DNA of 64,000 nucleotides from G958295935 sp965224235 (GCA_965224235.1 CBDCYP010000002.1:1674001-1738000); one strand, 5' to 3'; positions 46,538-56,393 are shown, counted from the stretch's first letter. Made by a program: numbers and translations. Notes: generated by a model from the letters alone, not told the origin.

Positions 46538-47539
46538 ATGACTGAACCGCTACTCGAGGTCAAGAACCTTCAGACCTATTTCCACTCATCTACGGGGGTG
46601 GTGAAGGCAGTCGACGGCGCGTCGTTTTACATTCACGAGGGCGAGACACTCGGCCTGGTAGGGGAGAGCGGCTGCGGCAAGAGCGTCTCCGCCCTGTCGG
46701 TCATGCGGTTGATCCCCAACCCGCCGGGGCGGATCGAGGGCGGCCAGGTAATGTTCGAAGGAAGGGACCTGCTGCAGATCTCCGAGTCGGACATGCGGAA
46801 GGTGCGGGGCAGCAAAATCGGCATGATATTCCAGGAGCCGATGACCTCTCTCAACCCCGTCCTGACAATAGGCCGGCAGCTAACAGAAACCCTCGAACTA
46901 CACTTGAAAATGACAAAGCAGCAGGCGAACAGCCGGGCTGGCGAGCTGCTTGAGATGGTGGGGATCGCCGATCCCGAACAGCGGCTCCGAGACCATCCGC
47001 ACCAAATGTCGGGCGGCCAGAGACAGCGGGTCATGATCGCCATAGCGATGTCGTGCAATCCGAAGTTGCTGATAGCGGACGAGGCCACAACCGCGCTGGA
47101 CGTGACTATTCAGGCGCAGATCCTGGAACTGATGATGCAAGTGACCAGCGAGCTCGGAACCGGGCTGCTGATCATCACGCACAACCTCGGCGTCGTCGCC
47201 CGTTACGCCGATCGGGTCAACGTAATGTACGCCGGCAAGATACGCGAGACCGGCCGGGCTACGGACCTCTATCGCAATCCGAAGCACCCATACACGGTTG
47301 GACTATTGAACTCGGTGCCGAGGCTTGACAGCCGGTCGGGTTCGCGTCTCCTTCCGATCGAGGGCGAGATACCGGACCCATCCAACCTGCCACCCGGGTG
47401 TGCGTTTAGGCCGCGCTGCCGGTGGGTAGTGGAAAAGTGCGTTACCGAGGACCCGCCGTTGGTTGAGGCCGACACAGACCAGATGTCTGCCTGCTGGGAA
47501 CATGAAAGGGTAAGCAGAATGGCGGGAGCAGTCGCATGA
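46538..47539 (+). CDS. Dipeptide/oligopeptide-type ABC transporter ATPase (DppD/OppD-like)
   Basis: 333 residues with Walker A 'GESGCGKS', Q-loop 'FQEPMTSLNP', signature 'MSGGQRQRVMIA', Walker B 'LLIADEATTALD' and switch His in 'LLIITHNLG'. The C-terminal Cys-containing 'PPGCAFRPRCRWVVEKC' is the oligopeptide/dipeptide family extension that often binds an Fe-S cluster. It energises uptake through permeases such as those at 48832-50687. Its stop overlaps the next start (ATGA). Confidence 0.93.
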   Translation: MTEPLLEVKNLQTYFHSSTGVVKAVDGASFYIHEGETLGLVGESGCGKSVSALSVMRLIPNPPGRIEGGQVMFEGRDLLQISESDMRKVRGSKIGMIFQEPMTSLNPVLTIGRQLTETLELHLKMTKQQANSRAGELLEMVGIADPEQRLRDHPHQMSGGQRQRVMIAIAMSCNPKLLIADEATTALDVTIQAQILELMMQVTSELGTGLLIITHNLGVVARYADRVNVMYAGKIRETGRATDLYRNPKHPYTVGLLNSVPRLDSRSGSRLLPIEGEIPDPSNLPPGCAFRPRCRWVVEKCVTEDPPLVEADTDQMSACWEHERVSRMAGAVA

Positions 47540-48588
47540 CATTGGTGGAAGAAAGAACGTCCCAGTCCGCTATGGAGCAGTCTGACGACGACGCGCTACT
47601 CGCAATAAACGGCCTCAAGGTCCACTTCCCCGTTAAACGGGGCCTGATTTTCGACCGCACCGTCGGAGTGATCAAGGCAGTGGACGGAGTCAGCTTTTCG
47701 ATCAAGCCGGGCGAGACGCTAGGTTTGGTGGGTGAGTCCGGATCGGGTAAGACCACCACGGGGCGGGCCATACTTCAACTTGTCAAATCGACAGAAGGCT
47801 CGGTGATCTTCGAAGGCAGGGACCTTGTCACGCTGAACAATAACAGCATGCGCCAGATGCGCCGCCGGCTCGGCATGGTGTTCCAGGACCCGTACGGCGC
47901 CCTCAACCCCAGAATGACCGCAGGCTCCATCATAGGCGAACCTCTTGTGGTACACGGCCTGCATGATGGCAAGGCCGACCTGAAAAGCCAGGTGAGCGAC
48001 CTGCTTGAAACGGTCGGGCTCAACCGGGGGATGGCCGACCGGTATCCCCACGAATTCAGCGGTGGACAGCGGCAGAGAATCGGCGTCGCACGCGCTCTGG
48101 CTGCCAGACCCAGCTTCATGGTGCTTGACGAACCGGTTTCGGCCCTCGACGTTTCGATTCAGGCGCAGATCATCAACCTGCTCCAGAACCTTCAGGAAGA
48201 GTTTGGGCTGTCTTATCTGTTTATAGCCCACGACCTGTCGGTCGTCCGGCACATCAGCGACCGCGTCGCGGTAATGTACCTCGGCAAGATCGTGGAGTTG
48301 GCGGATTGCGACGACTTGTACGAAAACCCGCTGCACCCGTACACGCGGGCGCTCCTCTCAGCCATACCGATTCCCGACCCCGTGTTGGACCGGCGCAGGG
48401 AGCGGATCGTACTAGAGGGCGATATTCCCAGCCCGTTGAACCCGCCGTCGGGGTGTGTGTTCCACACACGTTGCCCCGTGGCCATCGACGACTGCTCCGG
48501 GTACGTGCCCGAGATGCGAGAGGTTGCGCCAGACCACTGGGTCGCATGCATCCGCGCCGACGACTACGGCGCGTACGCCGTGGGATAA
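47536..48588 (+). CDS. Dipeptide/oligopeptide-type ABC transporter ATPase (DppF/OppF-like)
   Basis: 350 residues, the partner of the preceding ATPase. It has Walker A 'GESGSGKTT', Q-loop 'FQDPYGALNP', signature 'FSGGQRQRIGVARAL', Walker B 'FMVLDEPVSALD', switch 'LFIAHDLSVV' and a C-terminal 'PPSGCVFHTRCPVAIDDC' extension. The 4-bp overlap with the previous gene shows a two-gene operon. It converges with the permease operon on the other strand, so all parts of the transporter are present but in two transcription units. Confidence 0.93.
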   Translation: MTLVEERTSQSAMEQSDDDALLAINGLKVHFPVKRGLIFDRTVGVIKAVDGVSFSIKPGETLGLVGESGSGKTTTGRAILQLVKSTEGSVIFEGRDLVTLNNNSMRQMRRRLGMVFQDPYGALNPRMTAGSIIGEPLVVHGLHDGKADLKSQVSDLLETVGLNRGMADRYPHEFSGGQRQRIGVARALAARPSFMVLDEPVSALDVSIQAQIINLLQNLQEEFGLSYLFIAHDLSVVRHISDRVAVMYLGKIVELADCDDLYENPLHPYTRALLSAIPIPDPVLDRRRERIVLEGDIPSPLNPPSGCVFHTRCPVAIDDCSGYVPEMREVAPDHWVACIRADDYGAYAVG

Positions 48589-48831
48589 GGGCGACCATTT
48601 TATTGGCGGTGGACGGCCACCTACGCCGCCATTCGCCCGTCATCCCCTCCGTGCCCGTCGCCCACGGGACCGCCCGATACCCAAAGGTGTCTAGCGAGTC
48701 CCGTATCGCCTCCATGGCGCCCCATGGGGAGCGCGGACGCACTTGCCCATCGCATCCCTATCGAAAGGAAATAGCGTTCGCTTCCCGTCAGGGGTTGATG
48801 GGGCGTCCCGGGCGTCCAGACTCGTTCCCGG

Positions 48832-49746
48832 TTACTGGGAACGGGTTTCTATTCGGCCGCGGAGCCTGGGGTCGAGGTGGTCGCGCAGTGCGTCTCCAAT
48901 GAGTACGACGGCGAGTACGGTTAACGTCAGGAACAGTCCGGGGAAGAATGAGATCCACCAGCCGACCTGTATGTAGCCCTGGCCTTCAGCCACGATGTTG
49001 CCCCAACTTGGCGTCGATGGCGGCACGCCTGCGCCGAGGAAGCTGAGCCCGGCCTCGGCAAGTATGGCCGACGCGAGCGTAAAGGTCGCCTGCACGATGA
49101 TTATCCCGACCGTATTCGGCAGGATGTGCAGGAGCAGCACCCTCGGAATACGCGCCCCGACGGCGGTGGCGGACTCTACGTAGGTCGCATCGCGCAGGGT
49201 GAGGACCATACTTCGTACAAGCCGGATCTTGCCCGCTGTTCCGGTGACCGACAGGGCGATGATGACGTTGGCGATGCTCGGCCCCAACAGGGCAATCAAC
49301 GCCAATGCAAGCAATATGGTAGGAAACGCGAGCAGCCCGTCCACAAATCGCATCACGATGTTGTCGAGCGCTCTGAAGTATCCGACTACGAGCGCGATCA
49401 GCACACCGGCCACCGTGCTTATGGCGGTGACAGAGAAGCCGACCAAAAAAGATAACCGTGTGCCGACGATCGTGCGGTCGAACACGTCCCTACCCCAAAC
49501 GTCGGTGCCGAAATAGTGGAATTCGCGTTCCGGGGTCTTCAGACGATTCACCGGGTCTACACGTTCGTATTTAGTGCGCGCCACGACGGTCGAGAACAGC
49601 GCAAAGAACAGGCCGGTCAGCAAAATTGCGGAAGCCAGCATGAGCATGGGCTCCCGCCGGATGTTCCGCAAAAGTCCGATCCATACGTTGGCCCGGCGCT
49701 CCATCAACGGTGGCGGCACGGGTTGAGTCTTTGCGGCGGTGGCCAT
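48832..49746 (-). CDS. ABC transporter permease (DppC/OppC-like)
   Basis: 304 residues. The N-terminal OppC-type membrane helix ('MLASAILLTGLFFALFSTVV') is followed by 'FGTDVWGRDVFDRTIVGTRL', a characteristic DppC motif, then five helices and the EAA loop ('ESATAVGARIPRVLLLHILP'). Its start overlaps the stop of the upstream permease gene. It forms the membrane channel with the DppB-like partner. Confidence 0.92.
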   Translation of the reverse strand: MATAAKTQPVPPPLMERRANVWIGLLRNIRREPMLMLASAILLTGLFFALFSTVVARTKYERVDPVNRLKTPEREFHYFGTDVWGRDVFDRTIVGTRLSFLVGFSVTAISTVAGVLIALVVGYFRALDNIVMRFVDGLLAFPTILLALALIALLGPSIANVIIALSVTGTAGKIRLVRSMVLTLRDATYVESATAVGARIPRVLLLHILPNTVGIIIVQATFTLASAILAEAGLSFLGAGVPPSTPSWGNIVAEGQGYIQVGWWISFFPGLFLTLTVLAVVLIGDALRDHLDPRLRGRIETRSQ

Positions 49747-50687
49747 TAGTAGCGAATCCGCGGGTCTATGTAGGCGTAAATCACGTCAATAAGCAGGTTC
49801 ATGAGGATCAGAACCGTCGCGACCACCATCAGTAGTGCCTGAATGATCGGGTAGTCACGCCGGACGATTGCATCGACCAACATCCGGCCCAGGCCCGGTA
49901 TGGCGAAGATCGTTTCGGTCAATACGAATCCGGTAGCCAGTCCTGCGACCGCTGCGCCAATTACCGTTACGACAGGGATGGCCGACGGCCTCATGGCGTG
50001 CCTGAGAAATACCGTGAAGTCCGAAAGCCCCTTGGCGCGGGCGGTCCGTATGTAGTCTTCCCTCATCACGTCAAGCATTGCGGACCGGGTGATGCGGGAG
50101 ATGAAAGCGAACGCCAGGACGCTGTTGACTGCGACCGGCAGGAACATGCTGTGCAAGTGCTTCAGTATGCCGTCGCCCAAAGGCGAATATCCGAGCACCG
50201 GGAACCAGCCGAGGTTTACCGCAAACGCCCATATCATGATGAATGCCAACCAGAAACCCGGTGTTGCGAAGCCGAGCACAGCGAGCATCATCAACCCTCG
50301 GTCCAGCCTGCCGCCCGCGCGCCATGCGGAGATCATTCCTGTCGACACGCCAAGAACAGTCGAGATGACCATAACCTGAATGCCGAGTGAGAGGGTGGGC
50401 TGCAATCTTGGCAGGATCAACTCCGTTATCTCTCTCTTCGAAAAGATTGAGGTGCCCAGATCGCCTCGGACCAAGTTCCAGAACCAGTTCCCGAGCTGAA
50501 CGTGGTATGGCCTGTCGAACCCCAGATCTTTCCTGATCTGCTCAAGAATCTCAGGGTTTGCCTCGTCACCGCCGATGATGGCCGCCGGATCGCCCGGCCC
50601 GATATATAGCAACGAGAAGGTAACCACCCCGACGATGATGATGACCGGAATCGAGGTAAGAACCCGTTTGATTATGTATCGCCACAT
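49746..50687 (-). CDS. ABC transporter permease (DppB/OppB-like)
   Basis: 313 residues with a typical DppB start ('YIIKRVLTSIPVIIIVGVVT'), the 'GPGDPAAIIGG' and 'LGFDRPYHVQLGNWFWNLVR' loops, six membrane helices, EAA loop 'EDYIRTARAKGLSDFTVFLR' and C-terminal 'IDVIYAYIDPRIRY'. It lies between the binding protein gene and the second permease gene in one operon. Confidence 0.93.
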   Translation of the reverse strand: MWRYIIKRVLTSIPVIIIVGVVTFSLLYIGPGDPAAIIGGDEANPEILEQIRKDLGFDRPYHVQLGNWFWNLVRGDLGTSIFSKREITELILPRLQPTLSLGIQVMVISTVLGVSTGMISAWRAGGRLDRGLMMLAVLGFATPGFWLAFIMIWAFAVNLGWFPVLGYSPLGDGILKHLHSMFLPVAVNSVLAFAFISRITRSAMLDVMREDYIRTARAKGLSDFTVFLRHAMRPSAIPVVTVIGAAVAGLATGFVLTETIFAIPGLGRMLVDAIVRRDYPIIQALLMVVATVLILMNLLIDVIYAYIDPRIRY

Positions 50688-50870
50688 GGTGGATTAACGA
50701 ATTGTCACTCGGCGGCGTGAGCGGTTTCTTTAGCCCGAAAACGCGACGGACGGCAGGGAGAGGGCCAGCCGGCATTCAGGCTAGTCTCACTCATCTGCCG
50801 TCCGTTGTTTATCACGACGCGCCACTGGACGGGGCGGATGACCGACCCGTCCAGCACACTGGTCAATACC

Positions 50871-52883
50871 CTATCGGGTAATGAACTTGTCGTAAGGTTT
50901 TTGACCTCCGGGTCCGCCGTGCACGCCTCGAAGGTCATTTCTGGCGGCCCAGTTGTTGAAGAACTCACCAATCGTGAGGAATATGGCGTCTTCGTAGAAG
51001 TACTCCTGGAACTCGTCCATCAACTCGACGATCCTCGCAGGATCGGTTTCACGGGCCAATTCCCCGAATAGTCGCCTCTGGGTCCCGTCCACGTCGGTGT
51101 ACTGGTTGAACCAGGTTTTATAGGCCAGATCACCAGACCGGAGGTGGCCGATGGGGCCGAGCCGCAAGCTGGCGCCGGACCACGTGTGGAAGAGCTCCCA
51201 GCGGTCCTTAGTCGCACGGTCCTGGACCATAGTCGCCCAGTCCATGACGCGAAGGTCGACATTGAATCCGATGTCCTCCAGCACTTCCTTGGTCACCTGA
51301 GCGGCGCCGTGGGCCGGCTGGCGGTCTACCGGGTCCATAACCCGAATCGTGTATCCGGCATAACCGGAGTCTGCGACGATCTTTCGAGCGTCTTCGACTC
51401 GCTTGGCGTTGTAAAGGTTTTCAGAACCGGCGCTGGTCTCCCAGACCGTTCCACACTGCGTCAGCGACGGGCACAGGTTGATGCGGTCCGGAGTACCGGC
51501 AGCAGCCAACAGCGCCTTCTCGTTGTCGTAAGCCATCACGACTGCTTGCCGGAGGCTTCGCCCGTGTACAGGATCGTTCCACGGTGGGATCTGGAAGTTG
51601 AACTCGCCCATGAGCCTGAATGGCGGGCTTCCGATTATTTGGATGTTGGGGTCGTTCGTCAGCCGGGGCAAAAGGTCCTGACTGAATTCCTGGACCAAGT
51701 CCACCTCGCCGGTCTGCAGGGCAGCGACGCGGGTGGTCTGATCAGAGATTTCGATGTACTCGAACCGGTCGAAGAACGCTTCGTGCCTGCCTGCCTCACC
51801 GTTTGTGGGATCGGGGCTCGGCGAGTAGTCATCGTAACGGACACCGCTCCAGCGGTCTCCGGGTGACCACGACTCAAAGCGGTAGGGGCCTGTTCCGATT
51901 GGCTGTCCAGGCGCAGAGTTGGTGGCCGGCAGCTTGTACCAGGCTTCCGTGACGATCAGAGGCGCAAAGCCCTGGGGAGCAATGGCGTCCAGAGCCAGTC
52001 CGGTCCGCTCCCTGAAGTTAAGAGTGAATGTGCGGTCATCCACGACCTGCACAAAGTCCTCGAATGCTTCCTGTCCAAAGTCCTTCCAGACCAGCTTTAG
52101 GACTGTCCCTCGGTCCTTCTGGCGGTTGAGCGTCCCTACCACCTGTGCGGTCGTCAGGGGTTCTCCGTTGTGGAATGTGACGCCATCACGGATGGTGAAG
52201 GTCCACGTGAGTCCGTCATCGCTGGCCGTCCAACTGTCCAGCAGCAGTTTTCCAGTACTCGAGTCCTCGTTGTAGGCCAACAGGCCTTCAAGGATTGTTG
52301 AGGAGACGTTTGCGGTACCTGACGCCGTTGTCCACAGCGGGTCAAATGACTGAACGCTGCCAACAGACGCGATACGGAGAGTGCCGGCCTGTTTAGCCGT
52401 CATCGCGATCTCATCCTGAGTGGGAGTTGGAGTCACAACTATGGTTTCAACCCGCGAGACGATGACAGTCTCGACGACCTTTTCGGTGACTGTCACAGGC
52501 CTCTCGACCACGACCGTCTGTATCTCCGTTACGGTCTTGCCTTCGACGATCTTTTCGACTACGACGGTCTCTACGACCTTTTCGGTGACTGTCACAGGCC
52601 TCTCGACCACGACCGTCTGTATCTCCGTTACGGTCTTGCCTTCGACGATCTTTTCGACTACGACGGTCTCAATGACCTTTTCGGTGACTGTCACAGGCCT
52701 CTCAACCACGACGGTCTCAACCACCCGCTCGCCGGGCACTGTTACCAGTTCCTTGACGACGACGGTTTCGACGACGGTAATGGTTTCCGTCTCACCGCCG
52801 CAGGCGACGGCCGCGATTGCGGCCAAGACCGCTAACCATGGTATGAGCAGCCAGAGCCGCCGGGGTTTTAAACTACGAAACAT
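50871..52883 (-). CDS. Extracellular solute-binding lipoprotein (SBP family 5) with repeat stalk, system 1
   Basis: 670 residues. The lipoprotein signal ends in 'IAAVACGG'. A ~130-residue Val/Thr/Glu stalk of 33-residue repeats follows ('VEKIVEGKTVTEIQTVVVER'), then an SBP_bac_5 domain beginning 'GTLRIASVGSVQSFDPLWTT', with 'LAYNEDSSTGKLLLDSWTAS', 'FTIRDGVTFHNGEPLTTAQV' and 'PIGTGPYRFESWSPGDRW'. ATG 52883 is preferred because a GGGAGGA site precedes it. The stalk probably holds the binding domain away from the membrane or through a surface layer. The ligand is a peptide- or oligomer-like compound of unknown identity. Confidence 0.92.
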   Translation of the reverse strand: MFRSLKPRRLWLLIPWLAVLAAIAAVACGGETETITVVETVVVKELVTVPGERVVETVVVERPVTVTEKVIETVVVEKIVEGKTVTEIQTVVVERPVTVTEKVVETVVVEKIVEGKTVTEIQTVVVERPVTVTEKVVETVIVSRVETIVVTPTPTQDEIAMTAKQAGTLRIASVGSVQSFDPLWTTASGTANVSSTILEGLLAYNEDSSTGKLLLDSWTASDDGLTWTFTIRDGVTFHNGEPLTTAQVVGTLNRQKDRGTVLKLVWKDFGQEAFEDFVQVVDDRTFTLNFRERTGLALDAIAPQGFAPLIVTEAWYKLPATNSAPGQPIGTGPYRFESWSPGDRWSGVRYDDYSPSPDPTNGEAGRHEAFFDRFEYIEISDQTTRVAALQTGEVDLVQEFSQDLLPRLTNDPNIQIIGSPPFRLMGEFNFQIPPWNDPVHGRSLRQAVVMAYDNEKALLAAAGTPDRINLCPSLTQCGTVWETSAGSENLYNAKRVEDARKIVADSGYAGYTIRVMDPVDRQPAHGAAQVTKEVLEDIGFNVDLRVMDWATMVQDRATKDRWELFHTWSGASLRLGPIGHLRSGDLAYKTWFNQYTDVDGTQRRLFGELARETDPARIVELMDEFQEYFYEDAIFLTIGEFFNNWAARNDLRGVHGGPGGQKPYDKFITR
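52479..52780 (-). repeat. 99-bp tandem repeats encoding the binding-protein stalk, system 1
   Basis: Near-identical 99-bp units repeat at 52482, 52581 and 52680 ('ttcggtgactgtcacaggcc'). Each encodes a 33-residue Val/Thr/Glu unit. The system 2 binding protein has stalk repeats of the same 99-bp length with different sequence. Confidence 0.9.
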
Positions 52884-53534
52884 ATATTGTCCTCCCAATC
52901 AAGTGGGTTGCGTGCAATTTCGCACTGTAAACCGGAAATAGCTGCAGTCACTGAAATGCTGCGCCGAAAATCCCAATATTTTCCGGCGGCCCCCCGGAAT
53001 AATCCAAGGCCAGTATATGCGAATGTCGCCTGTCCTAGCAAATAGGCCAATGAAAACTGCCCGTCCGAATGGTTACAACGCCGTCCCCGGTTAACCCGCC
53101 CCTTTGCCTCTGATCGTTTTCGTAGCGGCGACATCGAACGAACATCATGCAGTTAAAGAGGCGACTGATGTTGATAATAAATGGTGACCACCCTATGGCG
53201 TTGGCGGTGGAAGCCAATAGGGACCTGACGATGCCAATCGACGCGGCGCGCAACGCAGCGCCGGAGGACATCACCCAATTCAGCACGCCTGCAGCCTCAT
53301 CACCGACAGCATCGGTAATGCGTAAGGCCTTTTGATCGGCTACGGTTAAGTTGTGATGTTCTTGCCTCGCGACCTGTCCGCCATGCTGCCGCGCTCATGC
53401 GACACAGCCTTCCTCACCAATGGGGACACGGCGCGGGGAAGCCCGGACGTGGCTCGAATCAATCGCCCAGACGGCGCGTCCGCGGGGAATATTCCCGTGG
53501 GTGTGCCTCGGGATGCTCCGTCGGGGCCGGGGAA
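52884..53534. other. Intergenic region between binding protein and GlmS-like gene
   Basis: This contains the divergent upstream regions of both neighbours. Short frames on either strand are not convincing. No riboswitch-like or hairpin structure stands out to me. Confidence 0.4.
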
Positions 53535-54626
53535 GTGTACGAACACGTCACCCTGAAGGAGATCGACGAGCAGCCCCAGGCCGTCGCAGACGCCATGCGC
53601 GGCAGGGTTTCGTTCGATACATACGACGTGGCGTTTGAGCACTTCGCGATTTCCGACGAAGCCCTCGCCGGCATAGAGCGCATCGTGTTGGTGGGGATGG
53701 GGTCGAGCTTGCACGCAGGGATGATCGGCAGATACTGGATCGAGTCGCTGGCAAGAATCCCCGTCGAGACCGACAACTCCTCCGAATTCAGGTACCGCGA
53801 CCCGTTGATTGACCGCCGCACACTGATGATTTCGGTGAGTCAGTCCGGCAAAACGGCCGACACGCTGGCCGCAATGGAGGCTGTGCGCGGGAAATGCGCC
53901 GGCCAACTGACCATATGCAACGAAGAGGGCGCTCAGGCTACGAGGATCGCCGACTGGTCCATATTGATGCGGGCAGGACCAGAGGTCGGAGTGGCTGCCA
54001 GCAAGACCTTCATCTGTTCGCTCACCGCGCTCTATCTACTGGCCATCCATCTCGGCGCCCGGCGAGGAACGCTGACGCGGGACCGGCGGGCGGAGTTGGT
54101 ACGTGAGTTGGAGCGACTGCCGGCGATGCTCGCTGAGACGCTGAGCGGCCGGGAACGTTACGAAGGATTGGCCCGACAATACGCTGGATATTCGAACTTC
54201 ATGTACCTCGGACGAGGCAACTTGTACCCGCTGGCTTTAGAGGGGGCGCTGAAGTTGAAAGAGATGAGCTACGTTCACGCCGAAGGATATGCGGCCGGTG
54301 AATTTAAGCACGGACCGCTGTCCCTCATCGACGATAAGATGCCGGTCGTCGCCCTGGTCCCCGCAGGCGGCCTGCGCGACAAGATGCTCGGCAACATCGG
54401 CGACGTGAGGGCAAGAGGGGCCAGGGTGGTCGCTGTCGCTGCGGATGGGGACACGATCGGCGAGGACCTCGCCTCGGACGTCATTCACGTCCCGAGGGCA
54501 TCGAGCCACGTCACCCCGATCCTGATGGTCGTCCCTTTGCAACTCCTCGCCTACCACGTTGCCGTCCATCGGGGATGCGACGTGGACCGTCCCAGGAACC
54601 TCGTCAAGGCCGTGACGGTCGAGTAG
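53535..54626 (+). CDS. SIS-domain sugar isomerase (GlmS isomerase half without glutaminase domain)
   Basis: 363 residues. It starts 'YEHVTLKEIDEQPQAVADAM', like the start of the isomerase half of glucosamine-6-phosphate synthase. Two SIS domains follow, with 'GMGSSLHAGMIGRYWIE', 'SQSGKTADTLAAMEAV' and 'VGVAASKTF' in the first and 'GRGNLYPLALEGALKLKEMS' and 'EFKHGPLSLIDD' in the second. The C-terminus 'DVDRPRNLVKAVTVE' closely matches the GlmS tail. The N-terminal glutaminase domain (catalytic Cys) is absent, so it probably works as an amino-sugar- or keto-sugar-phosphate deaminase/isomerase. GTG 53535 is the likely start; sequence upstream is unrelated to the family. Confidence 0.85.
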   Translation: MYEHVTLKEIDEQPQAVADAMRGRVSFDTYDVAFEHFAISDEALAGIERIVLVGMGSSLHAGMIGRYWIESLARIPVETDNSSEFRYRDPLIDRRTLMISVSQSGKTADTLAAMEAVRGKCAGQLTICNEEGAQATRIADWSILMRAGPEVGVAASKTFICSLTALYLLAIHLGARRGTLTRDRRAELVRELERLPAMLAETLSGRERYEGLARQYAGYSNFMYLGRGNLYPLALEGALKLKEMSYVHAEGYAAGEFKHGPLSLIDDKMPVVALVPAGGLRDKMLGNIGDVRARGARVVAVAADGDTIGEDLASDVIHVPRASSHVTPILMVVPLQLLAYHVAVHRGCDVDRPRNLVKAVTVE

Positions 54627-54792
54627 CGAAATCCCGTTTGGTGGTGCGGAGTGTCCCCGGTACCTGAAACGGTTCTTATAATTGGGTAACGAACCCTGAA
54701 ATTCCTCCGGCATTGACCTCCACAGTTGGATTCAACGATTGCGTCGAAATTCGCCGCGGTGCTACGCTGGAAACGACGGAGTTGCGTAACGT

Positions 54793-54867
54793 TCCCGAGT
54801 AGCTCAGTGGTAGAGCGGGCGGCTGTTAACCGCTTGGTCGCAGGTTCGAGTCCTGCCTCGGGAGCCA
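54793..54867 (+). tRNA. tRNA-Asn (anticodon GTT)
   Basis: Complete cloverleaf. The acceptor stem TCCCGAG / CTCGGGA is followed by discriminator G and an encoded CCA. The D-stem is GCTC / GAGC, the anticodon stem GGCGG / CCGCT has loop CTGTTAA (anticodon GTT), and the T-stem GCAGG / CCTGC has loop TTCGAGT. Confidence 0.97.
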
Positions 54868-54996
54868 ACCCCCTGTACCTCGCATGCAAAGGCTGCCCGT
54901 TTCAGACTGATCTCGATAGCCACGCATGATTACAGGCGCGGCGTCGGGCAGGTAGCGCCAGCCAACCCCTCGCATCGACCGGAGACGCTCAGAACT

Positions 54997-55728
54997 ATGG
55001 ACATTAAGGAACGACTTCGCGTCCAGTGGACCGACTCCGTTCAGGACTGGATCGGACAAGACCAGTCGGTTCGTACGGACATGCTGGATTCCTGGATGCT
55101 CGATGCTCTCGGTAACGTCTCCGGCCGACGCGTATTGGATATCGGCTGCGGCGAGGGGCGTTTCTGCCGCCTCCTTGCAGGACTCGGCGCTGAGGTGACC
55201 GGCATAGACCTCACAACAGCCTTCGTAGAGAGGGCGCGCGGGTTGTCGAACGGAACCGGGAACTATCTCATCGGAAACGCTGAAGACCTGAACGGAGTAG
55301 ACGACGAGAGTTTTGATCTCGCCGTTTCGTACATTGTGATGGTTGATCTCTTCGACTACGTAAGCTCGATCAGAGCGGCCTATCGGGTCCTCAAACCCGG
55401 CGGCCGATTCATAGTGTGCAACTTACACCCGATACGCATGTCCAACCCCAACGGCTGGATAAGACAAGGCGCTAGGAAGCTGTTCTATCCGGTCGACAAT
55501 TACACTGACGAAGGACCGCGTGAGTTCGACTGGTGGTGGGGCAGGCCGTTCGTCAACATGCACCGCACCCTATCCAGCTACATCTCGGCCTTCCTGGAAT
55601 CCGGATTCGCCCTCGACGGTTTGAGGGAGCCGACTCCCACGGACGAACAGCTTGCCGCACACCCCGATTTCGACGACGAATTCCGCGCCCCCAACTTCAT
55701 CATCTACGAGTTGAGAAAGCCGGCATAA
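54997..55728 (+). CDS. Class I SAM-dependent methyltransferase
   Basis: 243 residues with SAM motif I 'VLDIGCGEGRFCRLLAGLG', motif II 'VTGIDLT', an acidic 'DESFDLAVSYIVMVDLFDY' segment and 'RVLKPGGRFIVCNLHP' (motif III). This places it in the Methyltransf_11 group acting on small molecules or lipids. The C-terminal part has 'DWWWGRPFVNMHRTLSSYIS'. A fragment of a close paralogue follows directly. The target is unknown. Confidence 0.9.
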   Translation: MDIKERLRVQWTDSVQDWIGQDQSVRTDMLDSWMLDALGNVSGRRVLDIGCGEGRFCRLLAGLGAEVTGIDLTTAFVERARGLSNGTGNYLIGNAEDLNGVDDESFDLAVSYIVMVDLFDYVSSIRAAYRVLKPGGRFIVCNLHPIRMSNPNGWIRQGARKLFYPVDNYTDEGPREFDWWWGRPFVNMHRTLSSYISAFLESGFALDGLREPTPTDEQLAAHPDFDDEFRAPNFIIYELRKPA

Positions 55729-55821
55729 CCGTTGGCCAAGACTAAGATACCGTCGACTTGCCCTGGATCAGGAGAGGGCTTGAGGTCGTAGGCCGGAACG
55801 CAATCAGCGCCCGCAAGAATT

Positions 55822-55990
55822 TTGTGCAACATCCACCCAATGCCCATGTGCCAGCCCGGGTGGATTGAACAGGGTGACAGGAAGCCGTTGTATGCGGTCG
55901 ACGATTACACTGATGCGGGACCACATGAGTTCTACTGGGGGGGCAGGACATTCGTCAATGTGCGCCGCAACATCCCAGCCGCGCAATACC
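55822..55990 (+). pseudogene. Fragment of a paralogous methyltransferase
   Basis: One frame gives 'CNIHPMPMCQPGWIEQGDRK' and 'VDDYTDAGPHEFYWGGRTFV', clearly related to 'CNLHPIRMSNPNGWIRQGAR' and 'VDNYTDEGPREFDWWWGRPF' in the preceding gene. The SAM-binding part is missing. It is the leftover of a tandem duplicate. Confidence 0.8.
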
Positions 55991-56024
55991 AGGGTCCAAA
56001 ATTCAAGGTTCGGAGGGTTTTGAG

Positions 56025-56393
56025 ATGGAGTGGAAACAGAGCGAGACAGCGGATGTGATAAACACGCACGCCGTGCACGAGGGGGACGGGGTGATAACGC
56101 GTCGGCGATTCTTCCGCGACGCCACGCGCCTGCCGATCAGGGTAGAGATATGGGAGCTACCACCGGGCGCGAGCGAGGGTTCCCATATCCACGACGGCGA
56201 CGACGAACTTGAGGAGTTCTACTACTTCATCGAAGGCCAGGGCGTCATGTGGATGGACGGAAGCGAGCAGCCTGTACAGCCAGGAGACGCCGTCATGGCT
56301 CCCCCGGGCACGGATCATGGCTTCCGCAACACCGGGGACCAGACGCTGAAGCTGCTCTTGATCTGGGGCGCCCCTGCTGGCTCTCACCCTTAA
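56025..56393 (+). CDS. Cupin-fold protein
   Basis: 122 residues with a single cupin_2 barrel. Motif 1 is 'SEGSHIHDGDDELEEFYYFI', with two His and Glu as metal ligands, and motif 2 is 'PGDAVMAPPGTDHGFRNTG', with the final His. It may be a small metalloenzyme or a ligand-binding protein; the substrate is unknown. It could share transcription with the methyltransferase upstream. Confidence 0.85.
   Translation: MEWKQSETADVINTHAVHEGDGVITRRRFFRDATRLPIRVEIWELPPGASEGSHIHDGDDELEEFYYFIEGQGVMWMDGSEQPVQPGDAVMAPPGTDHGFRNTGDQTLKLLLIWGAPAGSHP

Noticed and set aside
53035..53335. Short frames on both strands upstream of the GlmS-like gene
   Set aside because: They overlap each other, lack ribosome sites and show no family character.
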